From: Flavobacterium sp. IB48
GTDB taxonomy: Bacteria > Bacteroidota > Bacteroidia > Flavobacteriales > Flavobacteriaceae
Reading direction: 5' to 3'
DNA length: 64,000 nucleotides
NCBI RefSeq assembly: GCF_016405855.1
Contig: NZ_JAEFCA010000003.1
Location: 430,253 to 494,252, forward strand
Part shown: piece after piece, positions 1-8,842 of the stretch
Layout of the letters: the number at the start of each line of letters is the position of its first letter
Numbering within the stretch: the stretch's first letter is position 1
Notes under the pieces: generated by a model
The model's database searches: none
What the model was told of the DNA's origin: nothing
Seen by the model: the letters and a program-made list of their open reading frames with translations, nothing else
Position numbers and translations under genes: made by a program

Positions 1-308
1 CCATAGAATACTTTCCTTTGCCTCCGCAGATATAAATTCCGAGCTCTTTTGAGTGCGGATTAACTGATTTTTTTAAAGCTCCAAGCACCGAAGTTGTAAT
101 TCCAGACGAATGCCAATCCATTCCCATAACAGCGCCAAAACTCTGAAACCAAAACGGATTGCTCAATTTACTGATAACTTCGGCAGTAGAAAATTCCATC
201 GCAATGGTTTCAACAATTGCAAAACCAAGTTTAGACATTCGCTCAGCAAGCCACATTGGAACATGTCCATAATGTAAGGGAAGATCTGCCGTGCCTGAAC
301 GCTTCATT
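1..308 (-). CDS. DUF763 domain protein, N-terminal fragment
   Basis: The ATG lies at 308 and the frame stays open to the left edge, so only about 102 N-terminal residues are visible. The protein begins MKRSGTADLPLHYGHVPMWL and continues with an ER-x-SKLGFAIVE stretch, which matches my memory of the start of DUF763 proteins. The biochemical role of that family is unknown to me. The family call rests on this N-terminal block only. It is transcribed leftward and stands alone in the window; about 90 bases of AT-rich repeat separate it from the next gene. Confidence 0.75.
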
Positions 309-345
309 TGTGAGGAATTTATAATCCTGCAAAAATAATTCTTTT

Positions 346-400
346 AATTGTGAATTATAAATTGTGAATTGTAAATTACTGCTAAAAATAATTCACAATT
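346..400. repeat. AATTGTGAATTAT inverted repeat
   Basis: AATTGTGAATTAT (346-358) is matched by its reverse complement at 388-400, with a second imperfect copy of the motif between them. It sits at the 3' end of the AI-2E family gene and could act as a terminator hairpin. Similar low-complexity AATTGTGAATTG text recurs at about 1520-1555 and 54789-54800, so it may simply be a genomic repeat. Confidence 0.5.
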
Positions 401-1494
401 TAAACAATCTCAATATCTTCTGCTGGTTCTTCAACAGGCTCTATATTGTCGTCTAACCAAGCAACAAAAAGTTTGTAACCTATTGAAAATACAATTGGTC
501 CTACAAACAACCCAATAAAACCCGACATGATAAAACCACCAATTACACCAAGAAAAATAACAAGCATTGGCACAAGCGCGCCTTTTCCTAATAAGAGCGG
601 TTTTAAGACATTATCTGATAATCCGCTGATGATGAAAAATACCGTCCAAAAAATGGCATAACCAGAATCTCCTGTTGAGAAAAGATAAATGATAACTCCA
701 ATATTAATAATAATTGGTCCAATCTGTAAAATAGAAAATATAAGACAAATCAAAGTCAAAATTCCTGCATACGGAATATCAGCACAAAACAATCCAATCG
801 CCTGAATAATAGTTTGAATAACCGCAACTCCCAAAATTCCTTTCACGACTTGATAAATTGTAGAAACCGAAATTGTCATAATCTCTTCAGCCTCATTTCC
901 AGCAATTTTTTTAAGGAATTTCATAAAAAAAGCTTTTCCACCTGGCGATACTAATAAAATACCTGCAATAATAATAGATAGAATAAACTGAAGAAAAGCA
1001 GCTCCAGAACTCAAAATGCTAGCCATAATTTTAGAAGTTAATTCTTTTATCTGGTCTTGGTATTTAATAACTCCCTGTTCCAAATCTGTCGACATCGAAA
1101 GTAAAAATTCGTAAAGCGGTTTTCCTATTATTGGCCATTCTTTTATAGAAGCTCCGGGTGGCGTAATTTTTAGCGTTCCTGCATCAAAACTATCTTTCAA
1201 TTCTAAGAAATTTCCCGTTGCCGCTTTTAGGAAATAAATTAAAGGCAATATCATTATAGCGATAATCAAAATAGTAATGACAACTGAAGCCAATGCTTTA
1301 CGGCCTTTCAGAATTTTCTGCAACGAATTAAACAAAGGATAAAATACCACCGACAGAATTACAGCCCAGAGAATTGGCATAAAAAAAGGTAGCAGCAATT
1401 TAAGACAAAATCCTACAAGGAGAAAAATGAAAAATAACTGCAAAATAGTATCAAAGAGTTCTTTTCTCTTATTCGAATTAGTTGTTGTTTTCAT
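400..1494 (-). CDS. AI-2E family transporter (PF01594-type permease)
   Basis: A 364-residue polytopic inner-membrane protein. Two hydrophobic segments lie at about 15-60, one at 70-90, and a block of five or so between 160 and 350, the usual layout of the AI-2E/PerM family at normal length. The C-terminal half has the family-like stretch LIFSILQIGPIIINIG and a LSDNVLKPLLLGKG motif near residue 295. Members export small molecules or ions (TqsA for autoinducer-2, others as Na+/H+ antiporters), so the substrate cannot be named here. The C-terminus is acidic (EPVEEPAEDIEIV). It runs in the same direction as the channel gene upstream but over 100 bases apart, so co-transcription is uncertain. Confidence 0.85.
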   Translation of the reverse strand: MKTTTNSNKRKELFDTILQLFFIFLLVGFCLKLLLPFFMPILWAVILSVVFYPLFNSLQKILKGRKALASVVITILIIAIMILPLIYFLKAATGNFLELKDSFDAGTLKITPPGASIKEWPIIGKPLYEFLLSMSTDLEQGVIKYQDQIKELTSKIMASILSSGAAFLQFILSIIIAGILLVSPGGKAFFMKFLKKIAGNEAEEIMTISVSTIYQVVKGILGVAVIQTIIQAIGLFCADIPYAGILTLICLIFSILQIGPIIINIGVIIYLFSTGDSGYAIFWTVFFIISGLSDNVLKPLLLGKGALVPMLVIFLGVIGGFIMSGFIGLFVGPIVFSIGYKLFVAWLDDNIEPVEEPAEDIEIV

Positions 1495-1605
1495 GGTTAT
1501 ATTTTTTAATGGTGAATGGTAATTATGAGTTGTAAATTGTGAATTGTTAATGGTAAATGATTTCTCTCCACAAATCTCTTTTCTAACTTCTTTCTTATTA
1601 ATACT

Positions 1606-2331
1606 CTAATCTTGGTTCTTGCCTCTTGATTCTTCTTTACTTCCAGTCTTATTAATAGAGAAATTAGCATCAGAAACCAGTCTTCCAATTAAGATAACAG
1701 GATATAAAACGCCTGTAAGAACTTCTATTTGAACTAAAGAGCGTGCCAACGGATGAAGAGGAACTATTTCTCCAAAACCTGTTGAAGTCATACTGATGTA
1801 GCTGAAATACATAAAATTAGCTTGGTCGCTATTGCTTGCAAATTTTGACTCTGCAATCTGAAAAGAACCTTCTATATGGTTATAAAGAAATAAATAAAGC
1901 ACCGACCAAAAGTGAACTAAAAGCATATAGACTACAATAGATCCTATGATGCGATAATTGGTTACAGGACCTGGCTCTAAAACTTTTACTAAAACCAAAG
2001 AGATTAAAAGAAGCATAATAGCAACCGAAAAAATAAGATCGGCAAATAAAATAAAGATATTATGATTTAAGTAATTAATCCATTGTATAATAAGAAATAG
2101 AATAGGGATTATTGAAATACTTATGGCTTGCTTTCTATGTTTTGATAATGCCACAATTCCCGCAAAAAGAAACAGCATCCAAAATATATTGACAGCCACC
2201 ATAAAATGGGATTTACTCCCAAAAAACGGAATAGCAATAAAATGCATGATACACAAAAGTATCAGCATGCCACTAAGTCCCTTTTCTTGGGTCCAAAAGC
2301 GGTATAAAAAACGATCTTTCTTTGCTATCAT
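1606..2331 (-). CDS. Ion channel family protein (two-TM pore type)
   Basis: About 241 residues from the ATG at 2331; a longer reading would need a TTG start. Several hydrophobic helices occupy residues 20-140. A pore loop follows, containing SMTSTGFGEIVP and then a last helix (VQIEVLTGVLYPVILIGRLV), the pattern of PF07885 potassium-channel pores. The filter reads TGFGE where classical channels have TVGYGD or TVGFGD, so ion selectivity is a guess. No cytoplasmic TrkA-N/RCK domain is attached; the C-terminus is a short charged tail. It probably forms a simple tetrameric or dimeric cation pore in the inner membrane. Confidence 0.8.
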   Translation of the reverse strand: MIAKKDRFLYRFWTQEKGLSGMLILLCIMHFIAIPFFGSKSHFMVAVNIFWMLFLFAGIVALSKHRKQAISISIIPILFLIIQWINYLNHNIFILFADLIFSVAIMLLLISLVLVKVLEPGPVTNYRIIGSIVVYMLLVHFWSVLYLFLYNHIEGSFQIAESKFASNSDQANFMYFSYISMTSTGFGEIVPLHPLARSLVQIEVLTGVLYPVILIGRLVSDANFSINKTGSKEESRGKNQD

Positions 2332-2405
2332 AATATAAATCAATGCTTAATTAGTTCCTTTTTCTAAAGTCTCATTTCTTGCTTCTTCATTTAGTTTCCT
2401 CATTC

Positions 2406-3974
2406 TCAAATCGGTATTGGTTCTACTTCTACTCTTCCTATTGGTCTGCGCCAAAGTTTGAAAATCAGAATAATAAAAATGGGCAGAAAACAAATTGCCG
2501 ACATGACGAGATAAATATCTTTGTAAGCTAACAAAATAGAAGCTTGCGAAGTTTGGTTAGAAAGACTTTTTTCTGCTTTTTTCTGCGCCTCAGCATCAGA
2601 TAATCCCTGGAATAAAAATTTCTTTTTTGAATTTTCTAGCTGGCTTTCTGCTTGCTTGTTTATTGCACTTAACTGCTGACTTAAGCCGGTTTTATGCTGT
2701 ACATTCATTTTCGAAATAAAGGTTCCCAAAATAGCCCCGCCCAATAAAGACGCAAAAATGGCTTGAGCTATAATTCCTGTCATCATCCGTGAAGTGCTTA
2801 GCTGCGGTGGAACTCCTTCTGAAATATAGAGTAACGAAACAGGAAAAATAAATCCCATTCCTACCCCTTTAAAAATTAAGGGCAAATAAAAATCAGAGGC
2901 ATCGATTCCTGGATAGAACCTGAAGTAGAGCGTAATATGATAAATTCCGTAACAGGCAAAACCAATTACCCAAATTGTGGCCAAATAAATTCGTTTGTAT
3001 AAAAGATAAGTCGAAAGTGGAATCGAAATGCATAATCCGATCAGCAATGAAAGATGTGTTACTGCCCCAAGAACAGAATCAAATCCTAAAACATTGGTCA
3101 TATAACCTGTAACTACGCTTCCTGTTCCGTTCATTATCCCGATATAAAACATCATTAAAGCACCTACAATTACATTTTTAAATTTGTAAACATCGGGATT
3201 AATTAAAGGTTCTGGCGTAAATCGAACGTGAAGCAGATAAATGCCCACAGTAATAAATAAAAATGCAAAAGCGAGAGTTATTTTAGGGTCGCTAAGCCAA
3301 TTTCTCGTTTGTCCTTCAGCACACAAAAAAAGAATAATCGCAAAGAATAAAACCATAATAATCCAACCTCTCCAATCAAATTGAAATTTGGTTTTAAGAG
3401 GTGCAACATCAGCTTTGTAAAAATACCAAGCCAGAATAATACAGATTAAAAAATTGAGATTTAAGAAATAAACTCCAAATGTCCAGTTATGAAAACTTAC
3501 AAAATTTGCTCCTAAATATTGATACAAATGCTGACTCCCTTTTTGTATAAACTGAAAAATGCCATACATCAAAGCCATATTTAACGCTGGATTGTATTTT
3601 AATAAAATAGGCACCATAGAAGCAAATATTCCGATTATGGAAACAATTGCTAAAAGAGAACGACATAAAACAAACCACGCAATAGTTGGCGCAAACAATG
3701 AAGCAGTATTAAATAAAAGTGATAAAAATGAAACCGATAAAATCATGGTACGCACTTTAATTTGTTTTCCTAATTTTAATCCTAAAGGCAAAAAAGCTAG
3801 CATGGAAAAAATGGGAATGTAAACGGCGTAACTAAAAGCAGTAGTAGAAGGTGCAAAATGTCCTAATAGCTGCGAATTATCATAAGTCGTTACATTCAAT
3901 CCGTTAAAAAAAGGAATCGTCAGGATATACAATCCTGTCAGTGTAAAAAGGCTCCTTTTTTTTCCTGCAAACAT
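2406..3974 (-). CDS. MFS transporter, DHA2 (EmrB-like) family
   Basis: A 522-residue protein with about 14 hydrophobic segments, the size and topology of the DHA2 drug:H+ antiporters. A hydrophilic stretch rich in Lys, Gln and Ser (about 435-480) precedes the last helix. It is the final gene of a leftward operon: the TolC-like gene, the HlyD/EmrA gene 11 bases later, then this one 3 bases later. Together they form a complete tripartite pump (outer-membrane channel, periplasmic adaptor, inner-membrane antiporter) for exporting toxic amphiphiles. The exact substrate cannot be read from the sequence. Confidence 0.9.
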   Translation of the reverse strand: MFAGKKRSLFTLTGLYILTIPFFNGLNVTTYDNSQLLGHFAPSTTAFSYAVYIPIFSMLAFLPLGLKLGKQIKVRTMILSVSFLSLLFNTASLFAPTIAWFVLCRSLLAIVSIIGIFASMVPILLKYNPALNMALMYGIFQFIQKGSQHLYQYLGANFVSFHNWTFGVYFLNLNFLICIILAWYFYKADVAPLKTKFQFDWRGWIIMVLFFAIILFLCAEGQTRNWLSDPKITLAFAFLFITVGIYLLHVRFTPEPLINPDVYKFKNVIVGALMMFYIGIMNGTGSVVTGYMTNVLGFDSVLGAVTHLSLLIGLCISIPLSTYLLYKRIYLATIWVIGFACYGIYHITLYFRFYPGIDASDFYLPLIFKGVGMGFIFPVSLLYISEGVPPQLSTSRMMTGIIAQAIFASLLGGAILGTFISKMNVQHKTGLSQQLSAINKQAESQLENSKKKFLFQGLSDAEAQKKAEKSLSNQTSQASILLAYKDIYLVMSAICFLPIFIILIFKLWRRPIGRVEVEPIPI

Positions 3975-3977
3975 CTT

Positions 3978-5042
3978 TTACTTTTTTACTTTAACTGTAA
4001 CATTCATTCCTGGTCTTACATCTTGAAGCTCTTTAGACGAAACTTCAAATTCAATTTTAACGGGAATACGCTGCGTGATTTTTACAAAATTTCCGGTCGA
4101 ATTATCTGGTTCTACCATCGAGAATTTGGCTCCTGTTGCTGGCGAAAAACCCATTACTTTTCCTTTAAATTCTTTTCCGTCCAGAGCATCGATTGTAATA
4201 GTAACCCCTTGACCTTGCTTTATTTTTTCGATTTGAGTTTCTTTAAAATTCGCAGAAATCCATAGTTTTTCACTCAGCACCATGGTGGCAATAGTTTGAT
4301 TGGCATTAATTAATTCGCCAATAGATAAATTTCTTTCGCCAATAAAACCATCCGCGGGCGAGATAATTGCCGTATAAGACAACTGAAGTTTGGCCGCATC
4401 CAAATCGGCTTTCTTTCTAGCAACAGTTGCTGTAGCAGCTTCCAGATTAATCGAACTTTGTTTGGTCATAGAGCTACTTGCATCTAAGCCTTTTCTTCCT
4501 GCTTTAACATAAGCTTCTTCCGATTTTAATTTGGAAATAACCTGATCGTACTGATTTCGCGTTACAGCCGAATCTGCATACATATTTTTAAAGCGCTGAT
4601 AATCTTTTTGGGCTTTTTCTAAACTGGCCAAATCTCCTGCTAATTTTTCTTTTCCCGAAGCCTGATTAGAAACTGAAGTTGTAATATTTTGCTCTAACGA
4701 ATGTAGATTTCCTTCGGCTATAGCCAAATCTGCATCGGCTTGTCTAACTTTAATGAGGTATTCTACATCATCTAAAACAACCAAAGTATCTCCCTTATGC
4801 ACCAACTGATTGGATTCAAATTTTATTTCTTTAATATGTCCCGTAGCGCGAGCCACAATATTGTTCATATAAGCTTCGACCTGAGCATTATTTGTAGTTT
4901 CGTAAGAACTGAAATCGAAGAATAGGCTTAAAATCCACAATCCTCCTGTTATTAAAAAAACAAAAGACAAAATCGTAAGAACTCTGTTTCTTCTTTTTTC
5001 GCTTTTCTGAATTGCGCTATTTTGTATATCTGCTTCGCTCAT
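3978..5042 (-). CDS. HlyD/EmrA family membrane fusion protein
   Basis: A 354-residue periplasmic adaptor. One N-terminal membrane anchor lies at about 20-42. A split biotinyl-lipoyl domain follows (VEAYMNNIVARATGHIKEI near 55-75 and its second half SYTAIISPADGFIGERN near 225). Between them is a long alpha-helical hairpin of about 120 residues, and a beta-barrel domain makes up the C-terminus. This is the EmrA arrangement, matching the DHA2 partner encoded next. It should bridge the MFS pump to the TolC-like channel. It lies in the middle of the three-gene efflux operon. Confidence 0.9.
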   Translation of the reverse strand: MSEADIQNSAIQKSEKRRNRVLTILSFVFLITGGLWILSLFFDFSSYETTNNAQVEAYMNNIVARATGHIKEIKFESNQLVHKGDTLVVLDDVEYLIKVRQADADLAIAEGNLHSLEQNITTSVSNQASGKEKLAGDLASLEKAQKDYQRFKNMYADSAVTRNQYDQVISKLKSEEAYVKAGRKGLDASSSMTKQSSINLEAATATVARKKADLDAAKLQLSYTAIISPADGFIGERNLSIGELINANQTIATMVLSEKLWISANFKETQIEKIKQGQGVTITIDALDGKEFKGKVMGFSPATGAKFSMVEPDNSTGNFVKITQRIPVKIEFEVSSKELQDVRPGMNVTVKVKK

Positions 5043-5053
5043 AACAAGATAAA

Positions 5054-6400
5054 TTAAAGTTTGCCCATTGCGTATTGAAGTGAATAGTATTGAATAATCA
5101 AATCTAAATTGGCATTTACCAACGAAATACGAGAGTTGTTTAATTGTAATTCGGCATCTACAATCTCACTTATTAAAGCAAAATCATTGTCGTATCGGCT
5201 TTTTACAATTTTATAATTGCTCATAGACAATTCTACATCTTTCTTATAGGTTTTGATGTTTTCTTTGCTTTCTGCATATCTCACATAAGCATTTTTAACT
5301 TCTGTAGAAATCTGATCTTTGGTCACTTCTAGAGCTAAATTGCTTTTATCAATTTCCAATTTGTCTCCGCTTATGCGATGTTTTAAATTGTAAAAACTAG
5401 AAATATCCCAATTTAAAGAAAGTCCTGCAGCCCAATAATTAAGTAGATTAACATAATTGGGCCATTGCGCCGGATATTCTGTATTTAGAATAAGATTTGC
5501 GTTTAAATTAGGTTTAAATCCGCTTTTGGTTAAACTCAATGATGATTCTGATAATTTGATTTTTACGGCGGCCCGTTTTATCTCTTCGCGGTTAGCAAAA
5601 GCTTCTTCTAAACTTTGCTGCAAATTCATACTTTCTGTCGGAATCATGCTTTCTGCCACTTCTGGTTTCAGAATGGTGTTATTTGGAAAACCAATCAATA
5701 TATCAAGATAATTACTGATTAATTCGATGGTATTGGTACTTCTAAAGACCGAAACCTTAAAGTTTGATTGCTGTAATTCGGTTCTTAAAAGATCACTCGT
5801 CAAGTTCTGGCCATTCTTTACACGCGATTTTAATTGATTGATTCGGATATCGGTATTTATAATATTTTGTTTTGTAACCTCAATCTGACGGTATAGTTTT
5901 TCGAGTGTAAAATATTGCTCTGTTATGGCGTTTTTAACATCAGCTTCGGTCATTCTCACAGCAGATTGCTGCATTTGGGTAATTAATTCCTGCTGATTAA
6001 TTCTAGTATTAAGAGCGTTTCCTGCGTAAATTGGAAGCGAAGAAACAACATTGGCAAATGCCTGATGATTGTAATAATCTACAGTAACTTGGCTTTCATA
6101 AAATCCGTTATACAATTTAGGATCGCCAATATAATTGTATCCGCCATTTAAGTTTATCCTTGGCATTTTTGCAATTTTAGCCTGACCAACATTTTCGTTA
6201 GCAATAGCCAAATCAGCATTTGCCAGTTTTAATTGCTGGTTATTTTTAATGCCTAATAAAATTGCTTCGTCGAGCCTTATTTTTTTTGCAGAGGCGAGGC
6301 TAACGGTATCTTGCTGCGCAAAACTTAAGTTAGAACCGCAGCACAATAAAACTAGAGCCAAATGTTTTATGTTTGGAGCTCTAAATTGCCAATAACTCAT
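5054..6400 (-). CDS. TolC family outer-membrane efflux protein
   Basis: I start this gene at the ATG at 6400 (MSYWQFRAPNIKHLALVLLC), because it puts a signal peptide ending near SFAQQ at the N-terminus. The frame is open 29 codons further to 6487, but that extension is basic and unlike a signal. The mature protein of about 420 residues shows the two-fold helical repeat of TolC (LGIKNNQQLKLANADLAIA near the start and a matching block near residue 280). It is the first gene of the efflux operon and would form its outer-membrane channel. Confidence 0.88.
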   Translation of the reverse strand: MSYWQFRAPNIKHLALVLLCCGSNLSFAQQDTVSLASAKKIRLDEAILLGIKNNQQLKLANADLAIANENVGQAKIAKMPRINLNGGYNYIGDPKLYNGFYESQVTVDYYNHQAFANVVSSLPIYAGNALNTRINQQELITQMQQSAVRMTEADVKNAITEQYFTLEKLYRQIEVTKQNIINTDIRINQLKSRVKNGQNLTSDLLRTELQQSNFKVSVFRSTNTIELISNYLDILIGFPNNTILKPEVAESMIPTESMNLQQSLEEAFANREEIKRAAVKIKLSESSLSLTKSGFKPNLNANLILNTEYPAQWPNYVNLLNYWAAGLSLNWDISSFYNLKHRISGDKLEIDKSNLALEVTKDQISTEVKNAYVRYAESKENIKTYKKDVELSMSNYKIVKSRYDNDFALISEIVDAELQLNNSRISLVNANLDLIIQYYSLQYAMGKL

Positions 6401-6551
6401 TCGATTATATTGATTTAATTTTGCTTTTTTCGGGAATTTGTAATCAATATTATTTAGCAAACATTTCAGATAAACTTGCAAATTCACCTGTTTTTAAAGT
6501 AGCAGTACAGGCTTAGAAATTTGCTTTTTTTAAGGCAGTTATTTTTTGAAT

Positions 6552-6628
6552 CAAATATAGATAATTAATAATCAATACTTTAAAACAAAAATTTAAAATG
6601 GTTTCATTTTATAAGATGAAACCATTTT
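6552..6628 (-). promoter_or_regulatory. Promoter/operator region of the efflux operon
   Basis: Read leftward, TATATTTG (6559-6552) matches the Bacteroidetes -7 consensus TAnnTTTG. Just upstream lies a 13-bp perfect inverted repeat, AAAATGGTTTCAT / ATGAAACCATTTT (6595-6607 and 6616-6628), with an 8-base spacer. Its size and position suit a dimeric repressor of the pump, but no regulator gene is adjacent. It could instead be a hairpin. Confidence 0.4.
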
Positions 6629-6660
6629 GAAACTTTTTTAAGTCTATCCAAAGACAAAAA

Positions 6661-6693
6661 AAAAAGCAATAATCAAGTAGATTATTGCTTTTT
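6661..6693 (-). terminator. Rho-independent terminator of the cupin operon
   Basis: AAAAAGCAATAATC (6661-6674) and its perfect complement (6680-6693) enclose a 5-base loop. Read leftward the stem ends in a T-run. It lies about 40 bases beyond the cupin stop codon. Confidence 0.75.
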
Positions 6694-6729
6694 ACAAATA
6701 AATCAAAATATAGTTTTCGGCGTATAATT

Positions 6730-7206
6730 CTATTTTTCAGCTTTTGCAGCATCTAGCAAAACTGCCAATTGAATACAAGAAGAGTCTGAGCGATTGCTCC
6801 AAGCGTGATTGGTTCCTCTCTGAATTACGATATCTCCAGCTCTCAATAAAGTTTCCTCTTCATCAACAATTAGATAAATTTCACCAGAAATTATGATAAT
6901 ATAATCTAAAGTATCGGTCTGATGCATCAAAGGATGCGGTTGTCCTTCTGTGACTATAATGCCTAAATCTTTATCAGGTGGAATCTGGACGTAACGAAAA
7001 TAGCTTCCGTTTTTGGGTGTGTTTGGAAAAGCCGTATTCTCAATAACTTTTTCTTCAAATTTCGCTGGTGTCGAATCTGTTGACCAGATATCCGAAATAA
7101 TCAAACCCGGAAAATGTTCCGATACATTGGTCACAATTTCATCTTGTTCTATAATCGATTTTCCGTTTCGTAAACCAGTTACGATTCTTCTTGGTATTGT
7201 TTTCAT
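6730..7206 (-). CDS. Cupin-domain protein
   Basis: 158 residues. The C-terminal half forms a small cupin barrel: HPLMHQTDTLDYIIIISGEI (first cupin motif with metal-type His and Asp) and AGDIVIQRGTNHAWSNRSD (second motif). The N-terminal half (RRIVTGLRNGKSIIEQDE) resembles stand-alone cupins found beside oxidoreductases in many genomes. Enzymatic or binding function is not known. It starts directly after the stop codon of the oxidoreductase gene, so the two are surely co-transcribed, and both are probably controlled by the HxlR regulator. Confidence 0.8.
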   Translation of the reverse strand: MKTIPRRIVTGLRNGKSIIEQDEIVTNVSEHFPGLIISDIWSTDSTPAKFEEKVIENTAFPNTPKNGSYFRYVQIPPDKDLGIIVTEGQPHPLMHQTDTLDYIIIISGEIYLIVDEEETLLRAGDIVIQRGTNHAWSNRSDSSCIQLAVLLDAAKAEK

Positions 7207-8199
7207 TTAATTAATCTTCATTATTAATTTTCTGCCACCGGTTTTGTTTTCTCTCAAAATCTTAAGCGCTTTATCTACCGTTTCTTTGCTCAATTCTCCT
7301 ATTACATCAATATGGGGAGCTGTAATTATTTCATTCTCCACTAAATGATTCAATTCTGACAATCCTTTTTTATAGTAATCATATTGCTTTTCAATTCCAT
7401 ACGCATAGTTTGAAATATTATGAATTGTAGCTCCTTTCGAAAAAAGTATACCACGCGATTCTGCAGTAGAAAAGTTCGTAACATCAATATACTTTCCGTT
7501 TATTTTTAAAAGTTTTGCTGCTATTTCAGCAACATTATTTCCAACTAAATCTACTGCTATATCAAATTTTTTATTTCCATTTAAAACAAAAGCCGCTTCG
7601 TAAATTGCTTCTTTTCTGTAATTGATAATTTGTTCTGGTTTGACTCCAAGATTTAATAAAGATTTTATACTTTCTTCGTTTCCAGCTGTTACCACAAAAT
7701 TGGTAAAACCTTTAGCGATAAGCAGTTTAATAAAAACGTTTCCTACTCCTCCAGCCGCACCTGTAATCAATATCGAATCGGTTAACGTAACATTCATTCT
7801 CTTAAAAGATTGCAAAGCCGTAAGTCCAGCTGATGGAATTCCTGCCGCCTCTTCAAAAGAAATATTCTGAGGTTTTTTTACTGCAATTCCTTCTGGAATA
7901 CAAATATATTCTGCATAAGTACCATTTGACCCCATACTTCCAGAACCGCAAAAAATAGCATCTCCAATTTTAAATTCCGTAACCTCAGCGCCAACTGCTG
8001 TAATTATACCCGAAAATTCTCTTCCTAAAATTGGCGAATGTATTAGCTTTCTTTCCGAGCCGTTTTCGGTCATTTGATAATCAATCGGATTAAATCCTGA
8101 AGCCATAATTTTTACCTGAATCTGATGTGGTTCAGGTTGTGGAATTGCTACTGTTTCCAGCTTAAATTCTCGGTTTTCCTGTAATACAATTGCTTTCAT
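7207..8199 (-). CDS. Zinc-independent quinone oxidoreductase-like MDR dehydrogenase
   Basis: 330 residues from the ATG at 8199 (MKAIVLQENREFKLETVAIP), preferred over an ATG three codons upstream because it gives the family's usual N-terminus. It has the GroES-like fold (GFNPIDYQ, LGREFSGIITAVGAEV) and a Rossmann nucleotide site, LITGAAGGVGNVFIKLL near 145-162, typical of NADPH:quinone reductases. The catalytic-zinc ligands of alcohol dehydrogenases are absent. It likely reduces quinones or reactive enones in the cytoplasm. It forms an operon with the cupin gene and is divergent from an HxlR regulator, a common electrophile-response arrangement. Confidence 0.85.
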   Translation of the reverse strand: MKAIVLQENREFKLETVAIPQPEPHQIQVKIMASGFNPIDYQMTENGSERKLIHSPILGREFSGIITAVGAEVTEFKIGDAIFCGSGSMGSNGTYAEYICIPEGIAVKKPQNISFEEAAGIPSAGLTALQSFKRMNVTLTDSILITGAAGGVGNVFIKLLIAKGFTNFVVTAGNEESIKSLLNLGVKPEQIINYRKEAIYEAAFVLNGNKKFDIAVDLVGNNVAEIAAKLLKINGKYIDVTNFSTAESRGILFSKGATIHNISNYAYGIEKQYDYYKKGLSELNHLVENEIITAPHIDVIGELSKETVDKALKILRENKTGGRKLIMKIN

Positions 8200-8251
8200 T
8201 TTTATCATTTTAGTTTACAAAAGTATCGCCGTAATGCTTTATTTTTGTTAT

Positions 8252-8277
8252 GGGTTAACCCAAGGTAACCGGTTACC
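8252..8277. promoter_or_regulatory. Twin palindrome, likely HxlR operator
   Basis: GGGTTAACCC (8252-8261) and GGTAACCGGTTACC (8264-8277) are both perfect palindromes built from the same GGTWACC half-site. They lie in the 92-base gap between the divergent oxidoreductase and HxlR genes, 15 bases before the hxlR-type start codon. The placement suggests autoregulation and repression of the divergent operon. Confidence 0.6.
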
Positions 8278-8291
8278 AAATAGATACTAGT

Positions 8292-8672
8292 ATGGCAAAA
8301 ATTAACGATAATGGAGTGCTCCGCGAAGCCAATTGTTCTGAAGAACTTATGGCAATGCGTGACAGTCTTGATGTTTTGGGCGGTAAATGGAAATTGATGA
8401 TTCTAAGGTTTTTAACCAACAGAACGCATCAGGTGATTCATTTTAAAAAAATGCAACGTGAAATTGATGGTATTTCGGCTAAAATGCTCAGCAAAGAACT
8501 CAAAGAATTGGAGACCAATTTACTCATTACCAGATCCGAACAAAATACCAAACCCGCGACTGTCGTTTATGCCATTACCGAATATGGCAAATCGGTGCTT
8601 CCTGTTACCGAAACCTTAGTCAATTGGGGACTGGCACATAGAGAAAAAATTATCGAATCGATTAGTAAATAA
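8292..8672 (+). CDS. HxlR-family transcriptional regulator
   Basis: 126 residues, a single winged-helix MarR/HxlR domain: ALDVLGGKWK-like block (DSLDVLGGKWKLMILRFL), FKKMQREIDGISAKMLSKEL as the recognition helix, and the wing ending in VVYAITEYGKSVLPV. One Cys at residue 19 (EANCSEE) is placed like the redox-sensing Cys of YodB/QorR-type members, so it may respond to quinones or aldehydes. It is divergent from the quinone-reductase/cupin operon, its probable target. Confidence 0.88.
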   Translation: MAKINDNGVLREANCSEELMAMRDSLDVLGGKWKLMILRFLTNRTHQVIHFKKMQREIDGISAKMLSKELKELETNLLITRSEQNTKPATVVYAITEYGKSVLPVTETLVNWGLAHREKIIESISK

Positions 8673-8677
8673 ATTTT

Positions 8678-8831
8678 AAACACATAGAAAGATAGTTTTA
8701 TCTATAAATACGTTTCAGTTGTTCAAAAACATAGCGATTTGAGAAATTAGTTTATTTCTAAGTCTTTTTACAAAATAGAAAAATCTATGTTTCTATGGGT
8801 AAAACCTAACAGGTTCTGAAAACCTGTTAGG
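8678..8831. repeat. Intergenic inverted repeats between hxlR-type gene and aminotransferase
   Basis: Two repeats lie between convergent genes. AAACACATAGAAAGATAG (8678-8695) is imperfectly complementary to CTATGTTTCTATGGGT (8785-8800). Then CCTAACAGGTT and AACCTGTTAGG (8805-8815, 8821-8831) form a perfect 11-bp hairpin. Near-identical elements recur at 39476-39637 and 27745-27771, so these are dispersed genomic repeats that may also end transcription here. Confidence 0.6.
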
Positions 8832-8842
8832 ACTACTACTAA

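Noticed and set aside
1506..1688. 60-residue leftward open frame overlapping the channel gene
   Set aside because: It overlaps the 3' end of the well-supported channel gene in another frame and is built of low-complexity repeat text; no family features.
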